Shown: positions 4,465 to 6,091 of the stretch, piece by piece
Layout of the letters: each line of letters starts with the position of its first letter
Position numbering within the stretch: the stretch's first letter is position 1
From: Verrucomicrobiales bacterium
GTDB lineage: Bacteria; Verrucomicrobiota; Verrucomicrobiia; Limisphaerales; UBA1100
Length of the DNA: 6,091 nucleotides
Assembly (NCBI GenBank): GCA_002718935.1
Contig: PBFV01000080.1
Coordinates: 7,651-13,741, forward strand
Reading direction: 5' to 3'
Made by a program: the position numbers and the translations under genes
Notes under the pieces: generated by a model
The model's database searches: none
Told to the model about the DNA's origin: nothing
What the model saw: only the letters and a program-made list of their open reading frames with translations

Positions 4465-5352
4465 CTATTCCCCTTTAGGTTTCTCCAGATCGTAGAGGGC
4501 TTTTACTTCTTTGGCGGACAGGGCGCGGTTGTAAAATCTGATATCATCTAGCTTTCCTTTCATAAACGCCCTTGGGTCATTATGCCCCGTAAGTGCTTGG
4601 CATCCGCGCCAAGCACCAAAGGTGGTGGGGTTAGCGTAGCTGCTCCAAATCGCAACACCTCCATCGTTTTCAATCGATTTATCAACTGTTTTTTCGCCGT
4701 TCACATATAGTGAAGCTTTTTTCGTCTTCAAATCGTATGTTGCAGAGATGTGTAGCCATATGTCCTTTCCTATCTCCTTAGACTTATCCGCAAGGCTTAT
4801 ATGTCCTGACTTTTTAGTGAACCCAGATGCATAATGAGCGAAACCTGCAGAACCAGAATTGTCCTTCTTAGAAACAGTCAAACTGTATTTATAATCACAG
4901 CTAGCCCCATCACGATCACATGCTATAAAGAAAACTCCGTCTCCATTTTCTTCATCGACCACTATCCACCCAGATACCGAATAAGAATTTAAATTTGCAT
5001 CTAAAATGGGGGCTTTAATATAAATATTCTGGCCTTTCCCATCAAAAGCATAAGCTTTCCCATTTTCACCATGCCTATCTACTGTCAATGTAGCCCCCAT
5101 ATTTTCGCCATTTTTCCCATTCAGGCTTTCATCATTGGTATTACCATTAAAAGGGTAATAGGCAACAAGCCCTTCATTCATGGGTATATTATTGGCAATT
5201 CGTTTTTTTTCTTCACTAGGGGAGGATTGGCTATTCGATGCATTATTGGCCGCTTGTTTGCTGCTTCCTGGGAATTCTACAGTAATCGAACACCCGGAAA
5301 ATAACAGGCCGAAAGACATTGCAACAACAAACAGTGTGAATTTAGTTTTCAT
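4465..5352 (-). CDS. LamG-domain (concanavalin A-like) lipoprotein
   Basis: The product has 295 residues. It opens with a lipoprotein signal (MKTKFTLFVV, hydrophobic core, then LLFSG-C21) whose lipobox has Phe at -3, slightly unusual but acceptable. Ser at +2 favours the outer membrane by the enterobacterial rule, which may not hold in this phylum. A Ser/Asn/Gln-rich linker (about 30-50) leads to one LamG-like jelly-roll domain (about 60-288). Landmarks are EGLVAYYPFNGNTNDES (60-76), YAFDGKGQNIYI (101-112), the YSVSGWI strand (123-129), WLHISATYD followed by LYVNGE, and the terminal KLDDIRFYNRALSAKEVKAL, the classic end of this family. LamG domains usually bind glycans or proteins, and no enzyme domain is attached. 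Three Cys in the domain (CDRDGASC and WRGC) could form a disulfide. The gene is AT-rich (38-42% GC in two counted lines) next to GC-rich asnS, and convergent with the ThuA-like gene. The ATG has no Shine-Dalgarno sequence. Confidence 0.88.
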   Translation of the reverse strand: MKTKFTLFVVAMSFGLLFSGCSITVEFPGSSKQAANNASNSQSSPSEEKKRIANNIPMNEGLVAYYPFNGNTNDESLNGKNGENMGATLTVDRHGENGKAYAFDGKGQNIYIKAPILDANLNSYSVSGWIVVDEENGDGVFFIACDRDGASCDYKYSLTVSKKDNSGSAGFAHYASGFTKKSGHISLADKSKEIGKDIWLHISATYDLKTKKASLYVNGEKTVDKSIENDGGVAIWSSYANPTTFGAWRGCQALTGHNDPRAFMKGKLDDIRFYNRALSAKEVKALYDLEKPKGE

Positions 5353-5367
5353 AGAGATAAAGCAGCA

Positions 5368-5396
5368 TTGGTTAGGGGTACTCTAAGCCTTGTCAA
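5368..5396 (-). promoter_or_regulatory. weak candidate promoter for the LamG lipoprotein gene
   Basis: On the minus strand a perfect TTGACA (5396-5391) lies about 40 bases before the start codon in the 85-bp gap after asnS. The matching -10 is poor: ACCAAT, 18 bp downstream, agrees at only three of six positions. The gap is long enough for an independent promoter, and I found no clear terminator for asnS in it. Read-through from asnS is also possible. Confidence 0.2.
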
Positions 5397-5437
5397 GATT
5401 GGCATGCAAGCCCCCAATGTGGCACGTATAAATGAAA

Positions 5438-6091
5438 TTAGAAGGCTGCGCTTCTGGGCGTGCGAGGAAAGGGAATCACATCACGTACATTGGCCATGCC
5501 TGTGGCGTATATAAGGGTGCGTTCGAAGCCCAGGCCAAAGCCAGCATGGGGAACGGTGCCGTATTTGCGTAGATCGCGGTACCACCAGTAATCAGCCTTA
5601 TCTAGACCCAGTTCATCAAGTCTGGCATCCAGCACATCAAGGCGTTCTTCGCGTTGGGAACCGCCAATAATCTCTCCTATGCCCGGTGCCAGCACATCCA
5701 TCGCCGCAACGGTTTTGCCATCATCATTCATGCGCATGTAGAAGGCCTTGATGTCTTTAGGGTAATTCATCACCACTACCGGCCGGCCAATATGCTCCTC
5801 CGTGAGCCACCGCTCGTGTTCACTTTGCAGGTCCATCCCCCATTTTACTGGGAACTCAAACTTGTGCCCATTCGCGACAGCCTTCTCAAGTCGCGCGATG
5901 GCATCGGTGTAATCCATCCGCTCAAAGCTGGCCTCAACGAATTTCTCTAGTCGCTCGATGCATCCCTTATCCACTCGTTGCTGGAAGAAAGCCATGTCAT
6001 CGCCGCGCTCATTCAGTAGTGTGCGGAAGATGCTTTTCAAAAAATCCTCCGCCAAGTCGGCATCGTCGGACAAATCGGCAAACGCAATCTC
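5438..6091 (-). CDS. asnS: asparaginyl-tRNA synthetase, C-terminal part (runs off right edge)
   Basis: This class IIb aminoacyl-tRNA synthetase charges tRNA-Asn in the cytoplasm. The 217 visible residues are the back half of the catalytic core. The fragment opens with [17 protein letters not shown], which in AsnRS lies just after motif 2, so the anticodon-binding domain and motifs 1 and 2 are outside the window. Visible landmarks are the AsnRS stretches [17 protein letters not shown] and [17 protein letters not shown], the [18 protein letters not shown] block, and motif 3 with its ATP-binding Arg, [15 protein letters not shown]. It ends in the near-invariant [17 protein letters not shown]. 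These features distinguish it from AspRS. The stop is TAA at 5440-5438. The frame is open through 6091 with no start inside that would make sense. GC content is 57-60% in two counted lines, typical of the presumed host core. Confidence 0.97.
   Translation of the reverse strand, partial: EIAFADLSDDADLAEDFLKSIFRTLLNERGDDMAFFQQRVDKGCIERLEKFVEASFERMDYTDAIARLEKAVANGHKFEFPVKWGMDLQSEHERWLTEEHIGRPVVVMNYPKDIKAFYMRMNDDGKTVAAMDVLAPGIGEIIGGSQREERLDVLDARLDELGLDKADYWWYRDLRKYGTVPHAGFGLGFERTLIYATGMANVRDVIPFPRTPRSAAF

Noticed and set aside
1..6091. CRISPR array, toxin-antitoxin, restriction or other defence system
   Set aside because: No spaced direct repeats and no recognisable nuclease, methylase, toxin or reverse transcriptase domain on either strand.

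Overview
This window looks like a chromosomal stretch from a bacterium of the PVC group, most likely Verrucomicrobiota. That placement is from memory of family resemblance, not a search. It rests on the MutL sequence style (GFRGEAVPSIASVSRF), a LamG-domain lipoprotein, a ThuA-like secreted protein, a COG4099-type esterase and a stand-alone LON-domain protein. Two housekeeping genes run off the edges: the N-terminal half of mutL on the left (minus strand) and the C-terminal half of asnS on the right (minus strand).

Layout. At 1-852 (minus) is mutL, starting at a GTG. The 114-bp divergent gap between mutL and tRNA-His (853-966) is the most structured non-coding part. It holds a perfect 20-bp inverted repeat (862-881/903-922), a short palindrome in its loop (TGTTC-N3-GAACA, 891-903) and a good sigma70-type promoter for the tRNA (TTGACC, 17 bp, TACATT, then a GC-rich discriminator). 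tRNA-His(GTG), with encoded G-1 and CCA, lies at 967-1043 and is followed by a T-tract. Next come five genes in one direction on the plus strand, with gaps of 15-61 bp: a LON substrate-binding-domain protein (1129-1707), a single-pass membrane protein with one EF-hand-like loop (1760-2137), a secreted CIA30-family protein (2189-2776), a secreted alpha/beta hydrolase (2838-3611) and a secreted ThuA-like protein (3627-4439). A LamG-domain lipoprotein follows convergently on the minus strand (4465-5352), then asnS (5438-6091).

How the genes may work together. Four of the five plus-strand genes and the LamG gene encode exported or membrane-anchored proteins. CIA30 folds belong to the galactose-binding-like superfamily, LamG is a lectin/glucanase-like fold, and ThuA and COG4099-type hydrolases are common in polysaccharide-degrading PVC bacteria. 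A cell-envelope or glycan-related role is a reasonable inference, but no catalytic glycoside hydrolase, transporter or regulator is present. No coupled pathway can be claimed. Base composition changes sharply: mutL, asnS and most of the ThuA gene are GC-rich, while the genes just after tRNA-His and the LamG gene are much more AT-rich. That suggests a mosaic accessory segment between two conserved housekeeping blocks.

I see no CRISPR array, insertion sequence, phage gene, toxin-antitoxin pair or recognisable defence system. Gene identities are clear for mutL, asnS and tRNA-His. The others are family-level calls.
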